Positions 23,047 to 33,600 of a stretch of 64,000 bases of DNA are shown one piece after another. Position 1 is the stretch's first letter. Each line of letters begins with the position of its first letter. Origin of the DNA: Tupaia tana (Eukaryota > Chordata > Mammalia > Scandentia > Tupaiidae). The notes below the pieces were generated by a model. It did not search any database. It was not told the DNA's origin and was given only the letters and a program-made list of their open reading frames with translations. A program made the position numbers and the translations under genes. Location: positions 153,876,540 through 153,940,539 of the forward strand of contig JAKSZU010000002.1 in NCBI GenBank assembly GCA_026018925.1, written 5' to 3'.

Positions 23047-23173
23047 TGAGAGGACTTCAAAAAGTTTGTAGAAAAATAGAATTAAAACACGAGTTTATTT
23101 TAGTGCTAACGTTTTGAAATCCATGCATATTTTTCATACTATGCATTGCCATGAATGTTTGAAGACCCTCTCG
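23047..23173. mobile_element. Palindromic mariner-like MITE, TCTTCAAAAAGTTT family, copy 2, intact
   Basis: 127 bp between TA dinucleotides (45-46 and 174-175, offset 23,000). The left end TGAGAGGACTTCAAAAAGTT is mirrored by the right end TTTGAAGACCCTCTCG. Terminal inverted repeats extend about 25-30 bp. No coding capacity. Confidence 0.75.
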
Positions 23174-23739
23174 TATGCAGTGCAAGTACGGCCCTGAAAT
23201 GTCACTGGAAACCCTCACCTCACCACACCCAACATGAGCGTCCTTGGTTTAGTTTCTTAAACCCTGAATTTGTGGCTGTGTTTTTGAGACTTGTGTTCAA
23301 AAACCTTATCATTACATAATTCATACATAATATTTACCTAAGCCTTCTTTGCCTTTCCTCAAATAACTCATATATTTTAGAGGAACAAGACTTGGACAGA
23401 AAAACCGAATGAAAAACCAAGGGCCGTCACTGATTTGCAGGTTCCATTGCAAATCGATAACCCATTTCCTAGGCAGAGTGATGGAATAGATTTCTACTCT
23501 GAAATGTCTAGGATGAGCATTGAGTGAACCACAATGTCACCATTGAGTACAACTGGAAAGAGCGAAGTCATAAAGCTCAGATCTGAATCTAAATAAAACT
23601 GTAGTGGTCATTCCAATCATTGATGAGCCCTTTCGCATAATGAACATTGTAATTGCACTGGAATGCTTTTGTAGCTGTGGTATCAAGAAATAGGATTGAT
23701 TTTAGAAGATTCCCCCCTTAGCATATTTCTATTATTTGT

Positions 23740-23850
23740 TCCTTCAGCACAATTGGCTGGGCACCAACTCTGGGCCAGGCCTTACAGCAGGTGCTAGGGC
23801 CAAAATGGCAAGCAAGGCACAATCGCTAACTTGAGGGACTTCAAGTGTGT
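23740..23850 (+). mobile_element. Ancient dispersed repeat, family not assigned
   Basis: GGGCACCAACTCTGGGCCAGGC, then GGTGCTAGGGCCAAAATGGC, resembles the conserved end of old mammalian MIR/L2-type elements. Confidence 0.4.
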
Positions 23851-23948
23851 CATTTAATGTATACGCACAGCTAGACCCATGTTCCTGCTAAGTACACAGC
23901 TTCTTACACTGTTCAAACAAAGGCACAGCTAAAGAATTCTCCCTTGGG

Positions 23949-24211
23949 GGACCAGCAGTTAGCATAATGGCTATGTCGCTGGACTCCCACGTAGTCGACT
24001 GCAGTTCGAGTCCTGGACCTGGTGGCTTAAACTCACACCAGGCGCATGTGCGTGTGTGCCCAAGATCCCGAGAGGAGAATGGAGGAGAAGGGATTGTGGC
24101 TTGGCCATCCCCCGTGGGGGGTGATTTCTCACTTTCTGCCTCTCTGTCTCTGTCTGTCTGGCGAGTGCACGTGCCCTATAGCAAAAACCTCTCCAAAAAA
24201 AAAAAAAAAAT
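23949..24211 (+). mobile_element. Young tRNA-derived SINE, type A, with perfect 16-bp target-site duplication
   Basis: Complete from GGACCAGCAGTTAGCATAAT to CCTATAGCAAAAACCTCTCC and an A16 tail. Flanking duplication AGAATTCTCCCTTGGG at 23933-23948 and 24212-24227. Confidence 0.95.
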
Positions 24212-24337
24212 AGAATTCTCCCTTGGGTTGCTCTAGAATTCCCTCTTGGGCCTTTTGTTTGGGATGAAATTCCTATGTTCCTCATGTATCCAGGTGAAAG
24301 CTTTGAAGGGTCTTCATTTTAAAAAAATAATAATTAT

Positions 24338-24565
24338 TATAAATATTTATTAAGCATCTTCTAGGTGCCAGACTCCATAATTAGTAATTGATGCCTTATC
24401 GCATATAATGCTTCTGATGACCCTGTGAGGTCGTTATGGGAGTCCCATTTTACAAGTGAAGCATTACCTAATTTTGCCCCGGGGTCACACAGCTGGTAGA
24501 TACTGGAGCCAGGGGTTGAGGCCAGGCACACTCATACCTGATGTGTTTGATCACTGCTATTTTGC
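24338..24565 (-). mobile_element. MIR, inverted
   Basis: Clear inverted MIR: ATTAAGCATCTTCTAGGTGCC, CCCATTTTACAAGTGAAGC, GGGGTCACACAGCTGGTAG and GAGCCAGGGGTTGAGGCC. Confidence 0.8.
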
Positions 24566-24845
24566 TCCACCAGGGTTAGCTGATCAGGAAATGCATGTAG
24601 CTAGTAGTCGTCATCACCCTGGCTCATTTATTGGCGAGTTTATAATAAGTTAGCGTACTTGATTTACTTTCCCAGAAATCTGGGCCCTGAGTGGTTACAA
24701 TACCACCCCATTATATTTCGCTGACTTTAAGAAGACAGAAAAATCTAGAGCCATGGATTTGCCAGTTCAGGTGTGGATAGGTCTCTGCAGTCACAGGAAA
24801 AGAAAAGTAGAAGGAACCTAAAGAGTTAGAAGTAAATAAAAATGA

Positions 24846-25120
24846 GGGACCAGCAGATAGTGTAGTGGTTACTATTGCTGGACTCCCACGTAGTTGACCA
24901 CAGTTCGAGTCCCAGACCCAGTGGCTTGAAAATCACAGCCAGTGCGTATGTGTCTCTGCCCAAAATCCGGGGAGGAGAAGATATTGTGATGTGGCCATCC
25001 ACCCTGGGAGGTGATTTCTTGCTTTCTGTCTCTCTGGTGAGCACACACACCCTATAGCAAAAAAAATAATAAATAAATAAAAAAATAAATAAAAAAATAA
25101 AACACAACTCTTGAAAAAAA
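24846..25120 (+). mobile_element. tRNA-derived SINE, type A, 16-bp target-site duplication
   Basis: Head GGGACCAGCAGATAGTGTAG, complete core, and an A tail broken up into AAAT repeats. Flanked by AAGTAAATAAAAATGA at 24830-24845 and 25121-25136. Confidence 0.93.
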
Positions 25121-25893
25121 AAGTAAATAAAAATGAATATCTTATGGAGAAATAGAAAATAGAAAGGACACAAATCTTTATCCATCCTCAACAATTTTGC
25201 TGAGGGCCAACCTTAGGCAAAATGATTTGACCTCATCATTTGTATTATTTTGGCCAAGCTTTTTATCATGGGACTAGGTACTTACCTTTTTTAAAAAAAT
25301 CAATTCTGAATTCATTTCAACTGCCTATATGAATTTTAAAAAAAAGCACAAAAAAATTAAGGGTTAAGTATTCAGGGGTGTTGCAGAGACTGGCTATTTA
25401 TCTATATCATTTACAGACAATCCTCAAGTGTCTTGAATGCGAGAGATTACAGAGGATGAACAACACGGTCATCCATGAGAGTGATATAATAGCAAATGGA
25501 TGACACTCAGAGATTTCCAAGTATTATGAATGCTTTCTCATTTCTTTTTACTCCAAAATGGTTTGGGAGCATTTCTTTGCTCTTTTCATTTTTAAAAATT
25601 ATACACAACAGCTAACAATTCCGTGTTGCTCTTTTGAATTCCTAGATGACTCTTCCATCTGTCCAGTTTTCTTAGTGTCATCTTGTATTTTCCTTCCCTC
25701 CAGTGAACTCGAAGTCCCACTGTGAGGAGAAATGTCACTGCCTTTCCTCTTTTCGGTCCAGAATTGTTTACTGTCTGGGTTACAATGACAGTCACATGAT
25801 TCATTTTCCTGATTCTCCCATCTTTGTTTCCACACCACAGCTAGGACAGTCTGGAAAATCTTTATGAAATTTTTGCCTCAAAACTTTATTCTG

Positions 25894-26079
25894 AGGGCCA
25901 GCTGGTAGCATGGTGGTTAAGGATGCTAGACTCCCACATGGCCGACCATGGTTCAAGTCCCAAACTTGACAGCTTTCTCTCTCTCTCTCTCCTCTCTCTC
26001 TCTCTTTCTCTCTCTCACTGTGTCCCTCTCTGGTCAAATTAAGATAAATAAATTAAATTAAATTAAATAATTCTTCAAA
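25894..26079 (+). mobile_element. tRNA-derived SINE, type B
   Basis: Head GGGCCAGCTGGTAGCATGGTGG, a CT-rich middle, and the TAAATTAAATTAAATTAAATAATTC tail that defines type B in this window. AAACTTTATTCTG and AAACCTTTATTCTG flank it. Confidence 0.88.
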
Positions 26080-26149
26080 AAACCTTTATTCTGGCTTGCC
26101 ACTACCTATCAAAATCAAAATCCCTTAGCATAATTTATTAAACACATAG

Positions 26150-26177
26150 ACACACACACACACATACACACACACAA
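26150..26177 (+). repeat. (CA)n microsatellite
   Basis: Interrupted CA run with one CATA unit. Confidence 0.9.
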
Positions 26178-26195
26178 CCTTGTAATCTAACTCCA

Positions 26196-26592
26196 GCTGA
26201 CCTGTCCAGCCTCATCTCCTCTTGGCCTCCCCATGTTCTGGCTAGACAGACAGCGTTGAGGTATCTCTTCACTGGACTTTCACATAGGCTGTTTCCTCTG
26301 CGAGGACAGCTTTCCCATCACCTCACCCTTCACATGGAAAATTCCAGACCATCCTTCAGGTCTCAGCATCTGGCTTTCCCCAGGACACTGACCCACTAGG
26401 TTTCAAATTCCCCTGCTGTGCACTCACACACTCTATTGAATCACATGGCCTGTTTGCTTACCTGTATCCCTCTCAGAGGAAGGGCCATGCCTGTGGCACC
26501 AGTTGTCTCCCCAACTTCTAGCACAGTGCCTGGCACATGGCAGGTGTTGAGTGAATTGCCACTGAATTACCGAGTGAATGAATGAATATAGC
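26196..26592 (+). mobile_element. L2 3' end
   Basis: AACTCCAGCTGACCTGTCC, an AT-poor middle, then CTTCTAGCACAGTGCCTGGC, ACATGGCAGGTGTTGAGTGA and GAATGAATGAAT, the usual ending of mammalian L2. Confidence 0.7.
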
Positions 26593-26645
26593 TTGTAACT
26601 TTATAGTTAGCCGGTGAAGTTGGCGAAAGACTGAGCCCTTGTTCT

Positions 26646-26829
26646 TTTTTGTTTTAATTTTCATTACTTTATTTAACTTTATTTATTTAGTTAGCCATTT
26701 TAATTTGACCAGAGAGGGAGAAAGAGAGATAGATAAAGTGAGAAAGCAAGCCACTAGGTCCAGGACTGGAACCACAGTCGGCCATGAGGGAGTCCACTGC
26801 CCTTAACTACCACACCACCTGCCGGCCCC
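26646..26829 (-). mobile_element. tRNA-derived SINE, type B, inverted
   Basis: Left AATTTGACCAGAGAGGGAG and right CACCACCTGCCGGCCCC are the inverted tail and head. An 18-bp duplication, AGACTGAGCCCTTGTTCT at 26628-26645 and AGACTGAGTCCTTGTTCT at 26830-26847, differs at one base. Confidence 0.92.
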
Positions 26830-27433
26830 AGACTGAGTCCTTGTTCTCTCACTTCTCTATGAAGCCTACACATTTTCAAGGACAAAAGACCCAGTGGGTC
26901 TCCATCAAAGCCCTCACAGGGGATTTGACTCGCCGCGATTAGTAAATGTGGCTCCCTCATCCCATGATTCCCTGGGGTGCAAAGGATGCAGAGGGGACTG
27001 CTCTGTTTGAACAAAAGTATCCCCTCCACCCCAGGCCCTGGCAGAAAGAGCTTCCTCAGGAATCAGCGGCAAATGCATTCATTCCTTTAGCAGGAAAGTA
27101 AAAGTCAATGTGCTTTTTTGGAAGCTCATAAATATTTATTGACTGTGAATTTAGAAATGTTGACTAAAAGGGCCTAATGGATGATCTAGAAAACTCTTTG
27201 CAATCACCAGGAATTTATCTTTCACTGACTTGAATTACAAATCAGAACAGTATTTCCACAATGTATTTATCTCATGAGGCAATCATATATACTGCCCGCT
27301 ACGATTATTTTAATAAAATGTTTTCATCCCTTTTAGATTGAATATACTTATAAATAAGCCATGCTGAAATGTTTAAAAAAATTAATAAAGCATTTATTTA
27401 GGATCTTTTTATGTTTGATAAAAACAAAATTTC

Positions 27434-27608
27434 AGGGGCCACCAGGTGGTGTGGTGGTTAAGGACACTGGACACCCACATGGCCAACTGTCGGGAGAGTC
27501 CTGGACCTGGTGGTTTGCTTTCTCACTTTCCCTCTCTCTCTCTCACTCTGTCCCTCTCTGGTAAAATTTATATAAATTAATAAATAAAGTTAAATAAAAT
27601 AATTCTTA
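27434..27608 (+). mobile_element. tRNA-derived SINE, type B
   Basis: Head GGGGCCACCAGGTGGTGTGG, CT-rich middle, CTCTGGTAAAATTTAT and a TTAAATAAAATAATTC tail. Confidence 0.85.
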
Positions 27609-27854
27609 AATGATTTTCTACAGTAAGATGTACACTAAGATGATTTTTTCCCCTACTTTTCCTACAGTAATTAAAACTGCACATAATGATAAAGGCAGAA
27701 AAATATCAAGAACACTGTGCAGAGCTGAAACACAATTTAAACCGTTAGTGAACTTGAGTTTCCTTGTCAGCAAAGATTTTCTCTCAAACCTGAAACTCTA
27801 AAACTCTTGTCAGTTTCATCTAATGTTTTTTAACCATAAAGAATTATCCCAATT

Positions 27855-28092
27855 GGGACCAGCAGATGGCGTAATGGTTACATCGCTGAACTCCCACATA
27901 GTCGACAGTGGTTCAAGTCCCAAACCCAGTGGCTTAAACTCATGCCAGGCGTGTATGTGTGCATGTCCAAGATCCTGAGAGGAGAATAGAGGAGAAGGGA
28001 TTGCAGCATGGCCATTCGCCCTGGAGGGTAATTTCTTACTTTCTGTCTCTCTGTCCCTCTCTGTTTTTCCAGCAAGTACATGCACCCTATAG

Positions 28093-28137
<45 letters not shown>

Positions 28138-28168
28138 AACTCTCTTAAAAAAATAAAATGAAATTAAA
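27855..28168 (+). mobile_element. tRNA-derived SINE, type A, with A44 tail
   Basis: Complete copy followed by 44 uninterrupted A (28093-28136), then ACAACTCTC and a second A-rich patch. AAAGAATTATCCCAATT before it and AAGGAATTATCCCAGTT after it are a 17-bp duplication with two mismatches. Confidence 0.9.
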
Positions 28169-28519
28169 AAGGAATTATCCCAGTTAACTATGTGTAATAA
28201 CACTTATGGTGGAGCCACAATAATATTAAGCATAGTAGCCAATGCCACTGATCATAACATCTAATGAGCATAAATTCTCAAGAAAAGGTATGCTGACACT
28301 TCTTTTTGTTTGTAAAAACATAAAGAAAGCATATGCCTTCGTGAGAATATGAATAGCAGTGGAATTTCTGTAACTACAAAAGTCACTAAATGCTTTTAAA
28401 TTGCAGAAAACATACGGACTTTAAAAATTGTTTATCATTGATAGCTTTTCTTAAGGATCACTTGTATGTGATTTTGCATTGTAGTGCTTCGCTCAAGCAT
28501 TTTTTCAATATGCAAAAGA

Positions 28520-28676
28520 CAGACAAGAGAGAAAGAGAGAGAGAGAGAGAACAAGAAAGCATCTTTCATGAGGGATGGTCATGCCACAATCCCTTCTCCT
28601 CCATTTCTCCCCTTTGGGTTCCAGGCCTGCACAGATACATACCCTGCATACCTCACAAGCCACTGGCTGGCTCCAC
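28520..28676 (-). mobile_element. SINE fragment, inverted
   Basis: GA-rich stretch, CATGAGGGATGGTCATGCC, CACAATCCCTTCTCCTCC and an incomplete right arm. The head is missing. Confidence 0.6.
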
Positions 28677-28730
28677 TGTATCAGTTTTAAGTCAAATTTA
28701 CTGGGTTTTTAAAAATGACAAGAAACATTG

Positions 28731-28930
28731 GGGCCAGCAGATGGCATAGCGGTTACATTGCTGGACTCCCACTTGGCCAACCATGGTTCGAGTCTGGGAC
28801 CCAATGGCTTGAAACTCATGCCAAGTTTTGTGCGTGAGTGCCCAAGATCTCAAGAGGAGAATGGAAAGAAAGGGATTCCTGTGTGAACGCTTCCCTTAGG
28901 GGGTGATTTCTCACTTTTTCTCTCTCTCTC

Positions 28931-28986
<56 letters not shown>

Positions 28987-29051
28987 CTCCCTCCCTCTGG
29001 CACATGTACCCTAAGGCAAAAACCTCTTAAAAAAAAAAAAAGGCAAAAACC
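28731..29051 (+). mobile_element. tRNA-derived SINE with expanded CT tract
   Basis: Head GGGGCCAGCAGATGGCATAG, core CTCAAGAGGAGAATGG and ending CCTAAGGCAAAAACCTCTT. Its CT segment is stretched to about 65 nt (28918-28984). Confidence 0.85.
28918..28984 (+). repeat. (CT)n tract
   Basis: Near-pure CT repeat inside the SINE, likely length-polymorphic. Confidence 0.95.
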
Positions 29052-29300
29052 AGAGGCCAGCAAGTGGCATAGTGATTAAGGCTCTGAATTCCCTCAGTCT
29101 GGGGATCTGCTGGCTTCAAAATCATGTCAGGCACCTGTGTGAGCATGCCCCAAATCTGGAGAGAAGAATGGAGGAAAAGGGATTTCAACGTATCCATCTC
29201 CCAACAGGGTGACTTTTTACAGTCTCTCTTTCTCTGTCTCTTGCTGGTGAGCACATGCACCCTATGGCAGAAATGAAAAAATAATAATGATGATGACAAG
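29052..29300 (+). mobile_element. tRNA-derived SINE, tandem with the previous one
   Basis: Begins AGAGGCCAGCAAGTGGCATA right after the A tail of its neighbour and ends GCACATGCACCCTATGGC. Likely inserted in that tail. Confidence 0.75.
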
Positions 29301-30389
29301 AACAAACCAACAACAGCAAAAGGTGTGCATCACTCTCTGCTTCATCTTTTCTGAGCAATTACAGTCAAGCATAATCATACTTCCTCAGTGAGTTTCTGAG
29401 TGTCCATATTACTGCCACGCTCAGAGAAATGTCCCTGTTGCACATGGCATGGGTTGCAGTGGTGAGGTCATCCGTGTGCGGACACGTCTGTTGTCAGACC
29501 GTCCAGATGCACGTCCCTGTTGTGAGGTATCTGCATACTTAGCCGTGGTTCCGGATTGCTACATCTACAGGTAGTTGTACAACTAAAGGGATTCACTGGG
29601 TCAGCCACAGCCGAGAGAAAGTTCTAGCTCTGCCACTTCATGCTCTTCGACATAAGGGTTCTGCTCAAGCGCCCACCTTCCATTACATCACGAAGTTATG
29701 GGTAATTACCAGTTACTGTTTTGAGGCTTCTAGATAGTTTCCTATAGTGAATCAATTGAATTTTTAATCCCCAAAATCAAAATTAATGGACAATCATCAT
29801 GCAAAGGGATGGTGTGGAATGATACGGAGCCCGCTTCCTTTTCCATAGTCTATCACAGAAATTTTCACAGTATTTCTGTAAGTCAGGCCTCTGAATGTTC
29901 ATTCGTTACATATTTTCTTAAGGTAAGAGTCAAAGTGAAAGTATAAGAGCTAATAAATATTCTCTTTTGTTTAGTAAATTTGCTGCCCTCTGCCGATCAT
30001 AATCTTTTCTAAATTCATTTCCTCTGTCAGAGAAGTTTCTATCTCCCCTTAGCAAAACAAAATGCTGTGTTTCAAAGCACAGTCTATAAACTCAAGAAAT
30101 GAAAAGATCATTAAACAGAAACCACTAGAAACTATGAAGTGTGAGAAAACCCAAAATTAATTTTTCTATGGAGGACATAGTATGCCTCTCTCAACAGATC
30201 AGAAATTACTAGACATTCTTGCTAATGTCAGTTGTCCTAAAAGTCAGTCATCCCATAAAGATCTAAATAATGATTGCAAAAAAATATTTTAATAGTAACA
30301 GAATGTCATTTCATGCTTTGAAATGATTGACTCAAATGGAAGTTGAATCAGATTTTTTAGTTAAGCTGAAAATAGCAAATTAGTTACTA
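29301..30389. other. Intronic stretch, nothing recognised
   Basis: No SINE, exon or RNA gene recognised. 29400-29720 is richer in CpG than its surroundings but shows no open frame with splice sites. Confidence 0.5.
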
Positions 30390-30471
30390 CTGAGTTATAG
30401 GAAAAATCATGATGTATTTTTTTCTATGTCTCTGTATGCAAAAATACATCATGACTTTTTCAACAACCCAA
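30390..30471. mobile_element. Palindromic mariner-like MITE, TTGGGTTGTC family, copy 2
   Basis: 82 bp. The right end ATGACTTTTTCAACAACCCAA mirrors a decayed left end CTGAGTTATAGGAAAAATCAT. TA precedes it at 30388-30389. ATGATGTATTTTT in the left arm pairs with AAAAATACATCAT in the right arm. Confidence 0.72.
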
Positions 30472-30710
30472 CAGAACATTTCCTTCCTACCAATTTCACT
30501 GTTCCTTCTGAAATGTAAACCAAAATTAATATTGTATAAAAGAAAATATCTCAAGTTCCTGCAATATTTTCCCATACCTAATAGTAGAAAATCTTCTCTG
30601 ATTTTTATTTATTATAAAAATAACATCACAACATAAAAGCAATATAATATTTAAAAGAAAAAACAGTCTCAATACTATAATACCACGGTAGTCTTTTACA
30701 TGTGTGTAAT

Positions 30711-30960
30711 TTTTTTTTGAGAGGCTTTTGCTACAGAGTGCATGCACTCGCCAGAAAGACAGAGAGAGACAGAGAGACATTGAGAAATCACCCCCCGTAG
30801 GGGTTGGCCACGCCACAATCCCTTCTCCTCCATTTTCCTCTTGGGATCTTGGGCATGCACCCACAAGCGCCTGGCATGAGTTTAAGCCACCGGGTCTGGG
30901 ACTCGAACCACAGTCGACTACATGGGAGTCCACATAGCCATTATGCCAACTGCTGGTCCC
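30711..30960 (-). mobile_element. tRNA-derived SINE, type A, inverted
   Basis: TTGAGAGGCTTTTGCTACAG at the left and GCCAACTGCTGGTCCC at the right. Near-duplicate flanks ACATGTGTGTAATTT and ATATGTGTGTATTTT. Confidence 0.88.
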
Positions 30961-31645
30961 ATATGTGTGTATTTTTTTTAAATGTGTTCATCCAAATAAA
31001 AACTGCGTCATACCGTTGTAAATACTGTACAATTAGAAAAGTTAAAGAAGGAAGGGACTTCTCCAGATGGTTATATTCTTTTTTATCCCATCCCATCATA
31101 AACATTCCCAAGGGTTACTAGACTATCTTTGTAGTTACTATCAGTATCTATTTTAGACAACTTAGGCTCTTGTACTATTCTGGCATGATTCCTCAAGCTT
31201 TTCTGTCATTATCTACAGTTACTATTATAATATATTATTATAAATACAGAAAAAACACCACATCATTATAAACATTGTGTACTACTTACCGAATAGAGGT
31301 TGGTATCTCTAGCAAAACTATTGTAAATACAAGTGAATAAACACTAGCACCCACTCATGTGGAAATAATGGCTTTTGCTGGAATATAGAATATTTCAAAG
31401 CCCCCAACATTCAAAATTACAGAGCATTTCTTTCAGGACCAAGAAGCAGAGCCTCAGTGGAAGTCCTTGAGGCCCTTTAAGAATTGAGAGGAAATGATAG
31501 GGAATGACTTTGAAGCAGTGAGCTTCAATATGCCTGCAAATATCTGGGAATTACAGATCCTCCCTTGACCTGGATATATAGCTTTTAGGGGACCAGATCA
31601 TTTTTCTTAGAACTTTTGTTTTCCGACTTAAAATACTGTGCTGTT

Positions 31646-31702
31646 CTCCTGGCGAGTGCACATGCCCTATAGCAAAAACCTCTCCAAAAAAAAAAAAAAA
31701 AA
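31646..31702 (+). mobile_element. 5'-truncated type A SINE with target-site duplication
   Basis: Only the last part is present: GGCGAGTGCACATGCCCTAT, AGCAAAAACCTCTCC and an A tail. ACTGTGCTGTT (31635-31645) and ACTGTGCTATT (31703-31713) flank it, so the truncation happened at insertion. Confidence 0.82.
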
Positions 31703-31730
31703 ACTGTGCTATTCAGTTGTACCATAGTTA

Positions 31731-31800
31731 TTAGGTTGTCAGGAAGGTTATGACATGTTTCTCTTTGCAAAAATATGTCATGACTTTCCCAACAACCCAA
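31731..31800. mobile_element. Palindromic mariner-like MITE, TTGGGTTGTC family, copy 3
   Basis: 70 bp between TA at 729-730 and 801-802 (offset 31,000). It begins TTAGGTTGTCAGGAAGG and ends CTTTCCCAACAACCCAA. ATGACATGTTT pairs with AAAATATGTCAT. Confidence 0.8.
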
Positions 31801-31857
31801 TATTTAGTGTCATGCAATAATTGCTGAAGAAATAATGAATAATGACCCACATGTGAT

Positions 31858-32120
31858 TCTTTTTTTTTTTTTTAAGATTTTTGCCATAGCATAGGATACA
31901 TGCACTTGCCAGAGAGAAACAAAGAGAGGGAAAGTGGGAAATCACTCCCCGTGTGCTGATGGCTACACCATAATCCCTTCTCCTCCATTCTACTCTCAGG
32001 ATTTGGGGCACATGTGCACACAGACCCAGTGTGATTTTCAAACTACCAGGTCCAGGACTCAAACCATGGAGTCAGCCATGTGGGATCCAGTGTCTTAACC
32101 TCCACGCTGCCTGCTGGCCC
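31858..32120 (-). mobile_element. SINE, type A/C, inverted
   Basis: T run, GCCATAGCATAGGATACATG, CCATAATCCCTTCTCCTCC, then GCCATGTGGGATCCAGTGTC and CTGCCTGCTGGCCCC. Confidence 0.78.
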
Positions 32121-32549
32121 CTCGCATCTAGGACTTTAAACACTCGTTTTTAATATAAGATCAACAGCTTGAATCCGTCTAGTCGGGCGTGTATTATTTG
32201 AAAGCATTAGGACCCCACTGGGTGAAGTAAATGCTTGTATCTGTTTTCTATTACTAAAGTAATTGGATGTATTTTCTCAAACTGTTTGTATTAACACTCT
32301 TAGTTTTTCTATCTTAAATACAACATTTAGGAACCAATGGAGGGGAGCAAGTAGATTAAAACCACTGGCTTTTTTCTCTAAAGCGGTATAAGGAAACCAA
32401 GGTGGGATTTTAGTTTACAGCCCCTTCCCAGCCTCAGCACTGGCAAACTTAACCCCAGCCAAGTCCCTTTTACTATAATAGCTCAAAGCAGGCAGGTAGA
32501 AGGTGACTTCTGGGACATCTCACACAATGTGACTTTCTTCATTCTCCAG

Positions 32550-32597
32550 GAGACTCTGACCTTGAGACCTTTGCCGTGGTCCAAAGTGCCTCCTAAG
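32550..32597 (+). CDS. SORBS2: SORBS2 candidate small cassette exon (ETLTLRPLPWSKVPPK)
   Basis: 48 nt, 16 codons, phase 0-0, between acceptor CATTCTCCAG and donor AAG/GTATCT. The sequence ETLTLRPLPWSKVPPK is Pro-rich like its neighbours and fits between HERP and PSLPTPP without shifting the frame. I cannot recall this peptide with certainty from a known isoform, so it rests on splice sites, frame and position. Inclusion is likely tissue-dependent. Confidence 0.65.
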
Positions 32598-32744
32598 GTA
32601 TCTGGGCATCCCCAGGGCACTTGGCCTACTGGAACCGTGTCTTCCCACCCGCCCTAAGGCTGGTCCCTGCTAGCTGATGTCCTCTCTGCTGTCGGGAACC
32701 TCAGTCTAATGAATCAGTTTCTCCTTCACCCCTCTTTCTTACAG

Positions 32745-32903
32745 CCCTCTCTCCCAACACCTCCGACACCTGTTCCACGGGAACCTGGCCGGAAGCCTCC
32801 TTCCATTTCACCCTACGGAGACGTAACTGGTAGCCCCTCCCCTCCGCCCAGGAGTGGGGTCCCCACACCAAGCATGTGTGCCCCAGCTCTCTCTCCCATC
32901 CGG
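32745..32903 (+). CDS. SORBS2: SORBS2 proline-rich cassette exon (PSLPTPPTPVPREPGRKPP)
   Basis: 53 codons, phase 0-0, starting PSLPTPPTPVPREPGRKPP and continuing GDVTGSPSPPPRSGVPTP and CAPALSPIR. The acceptor is TTTCTTACAG and the donor CGG/GTGAGC. It matches the Pro/Ser-rich ArgBP2 segment that follows HERP in known isoforms. PxxP motifs make it a likely SH3-binding, disordered region. Confidence 0.92.
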
Positions 32904-33516
32904 GTGAGCTCCTTCCTTCTTTAACTCCTCTACTGCCTGTTGTAAGATCAGGAGACCATGTTCTCCAGAGGCCGAGAAGGTGTGGTCAGAGGCTGGCCAC
33001 TCGCCCCCTCCCCAGCCTCCCCTCTGCCTTCTCGCCTGTGCCCCAGATACTTCAAGAGACCCCTCCCAGCCTCCCAGCAGCTCACACTCCTACTGCCTCT
33101 CCCACCCCCAGCCCACCCCAGGTGCACTGCGCTTGTGGCCTGCGAATAGCCTGCGGGTCACCAAGGAGGGCGGGACGATGGTGGGCTGCACCCCATAAGC
33201 CTCTTGGTGACCGGCTGAGTGGATTCTAATACCCGGGTGCACCCCTCATGCCCATTGTCACTGCCATCAGAGTTTTCTGTAGTGTGTGCCTCAAGCTAGG
33301 AGAAAGTTAGGAGAGGTCTCAGTAGGGGCCCAAGAATACCATCTTCATACTCCAGTTGTATTCACTCCACTCCCTCCATTCTCCCCTGCTGAGATTGGTC
33401 GGATGAGAGGCAGTGCATGCTTAGGTGTGAGCACGCGCGCGTTTTCATCCCCTCTGCGTTTCCCTCACTTGGCTCAGTGTGCCCTTTTCCCCCCTTTTCC
33501 TTCACATCTGCTCTAG
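32904..33516. other. Short GC-rich intron
   Basis: 613 bp of C-rich, SINE-free sequence with a GCGCGCG patch at about 33433. Long open frames here are a product of base composition. Nothing else seen. Confidence 0.6.
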
Positions 33517-33600
33517 ACTGATCGCATAAATCCAGATGACATAGATTTAGAAAATGAGCCCTGGTATAAATTCTTTTCAGAACTGGAGTTTGGACGTCCG
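33517..33600 (+). CDS. SORBS2: SORBS2 cassette exon with second sorbin-like motif (EPWYKFFSELEFGRP)
   Basis: 28 codons, phase 0-0: TDRINPDDIDLENEPWYKFF then SELEFGRP. The acceptor is TCTGCTCTAG and the donor CCG/GTAAGT. In the SORBS family this conserved segment leads into PPKK, which the next exon here supplies (PPKKALDY). The WYKFFSELEF string recalls the [10 protein letters not shown] of the main SoHo core, so a second divergent sorbin unit is possible. Strong conservation suggests function even as an optional exon. Confidence 0.94.

Larger units (their letters stand above)
22125..32549. other. Long intron between linker exons
   Basis: Besides the repeats listed, 22370-23040, 23180-23730, 25140-25890, 26850-27430, 28180-28515 and 31000-31630 hold nothing I can name. 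A possible extra exon at 22627 is described in the findings. Confidence 0.55.

Noticed and set aside
28459-28690. Frames rich in RERERER or SLSLSL next to GA/CT tracts
   Set aside because: Translations of SINE CT/GA segments. Many such short frames in the window are of this kind.
30526-30933. 135-codon open frame on - strand
   Set aside because: Runs through an inverted SINE and AT-rich intron. The first half is the SINE translated.
32876-33229. Long + strand frames in the GC-rich intron after PSLPTPP exon
   Set aside because: They pass through a good donor, have biased Pro/Ser composition and no family match. Composition effect.
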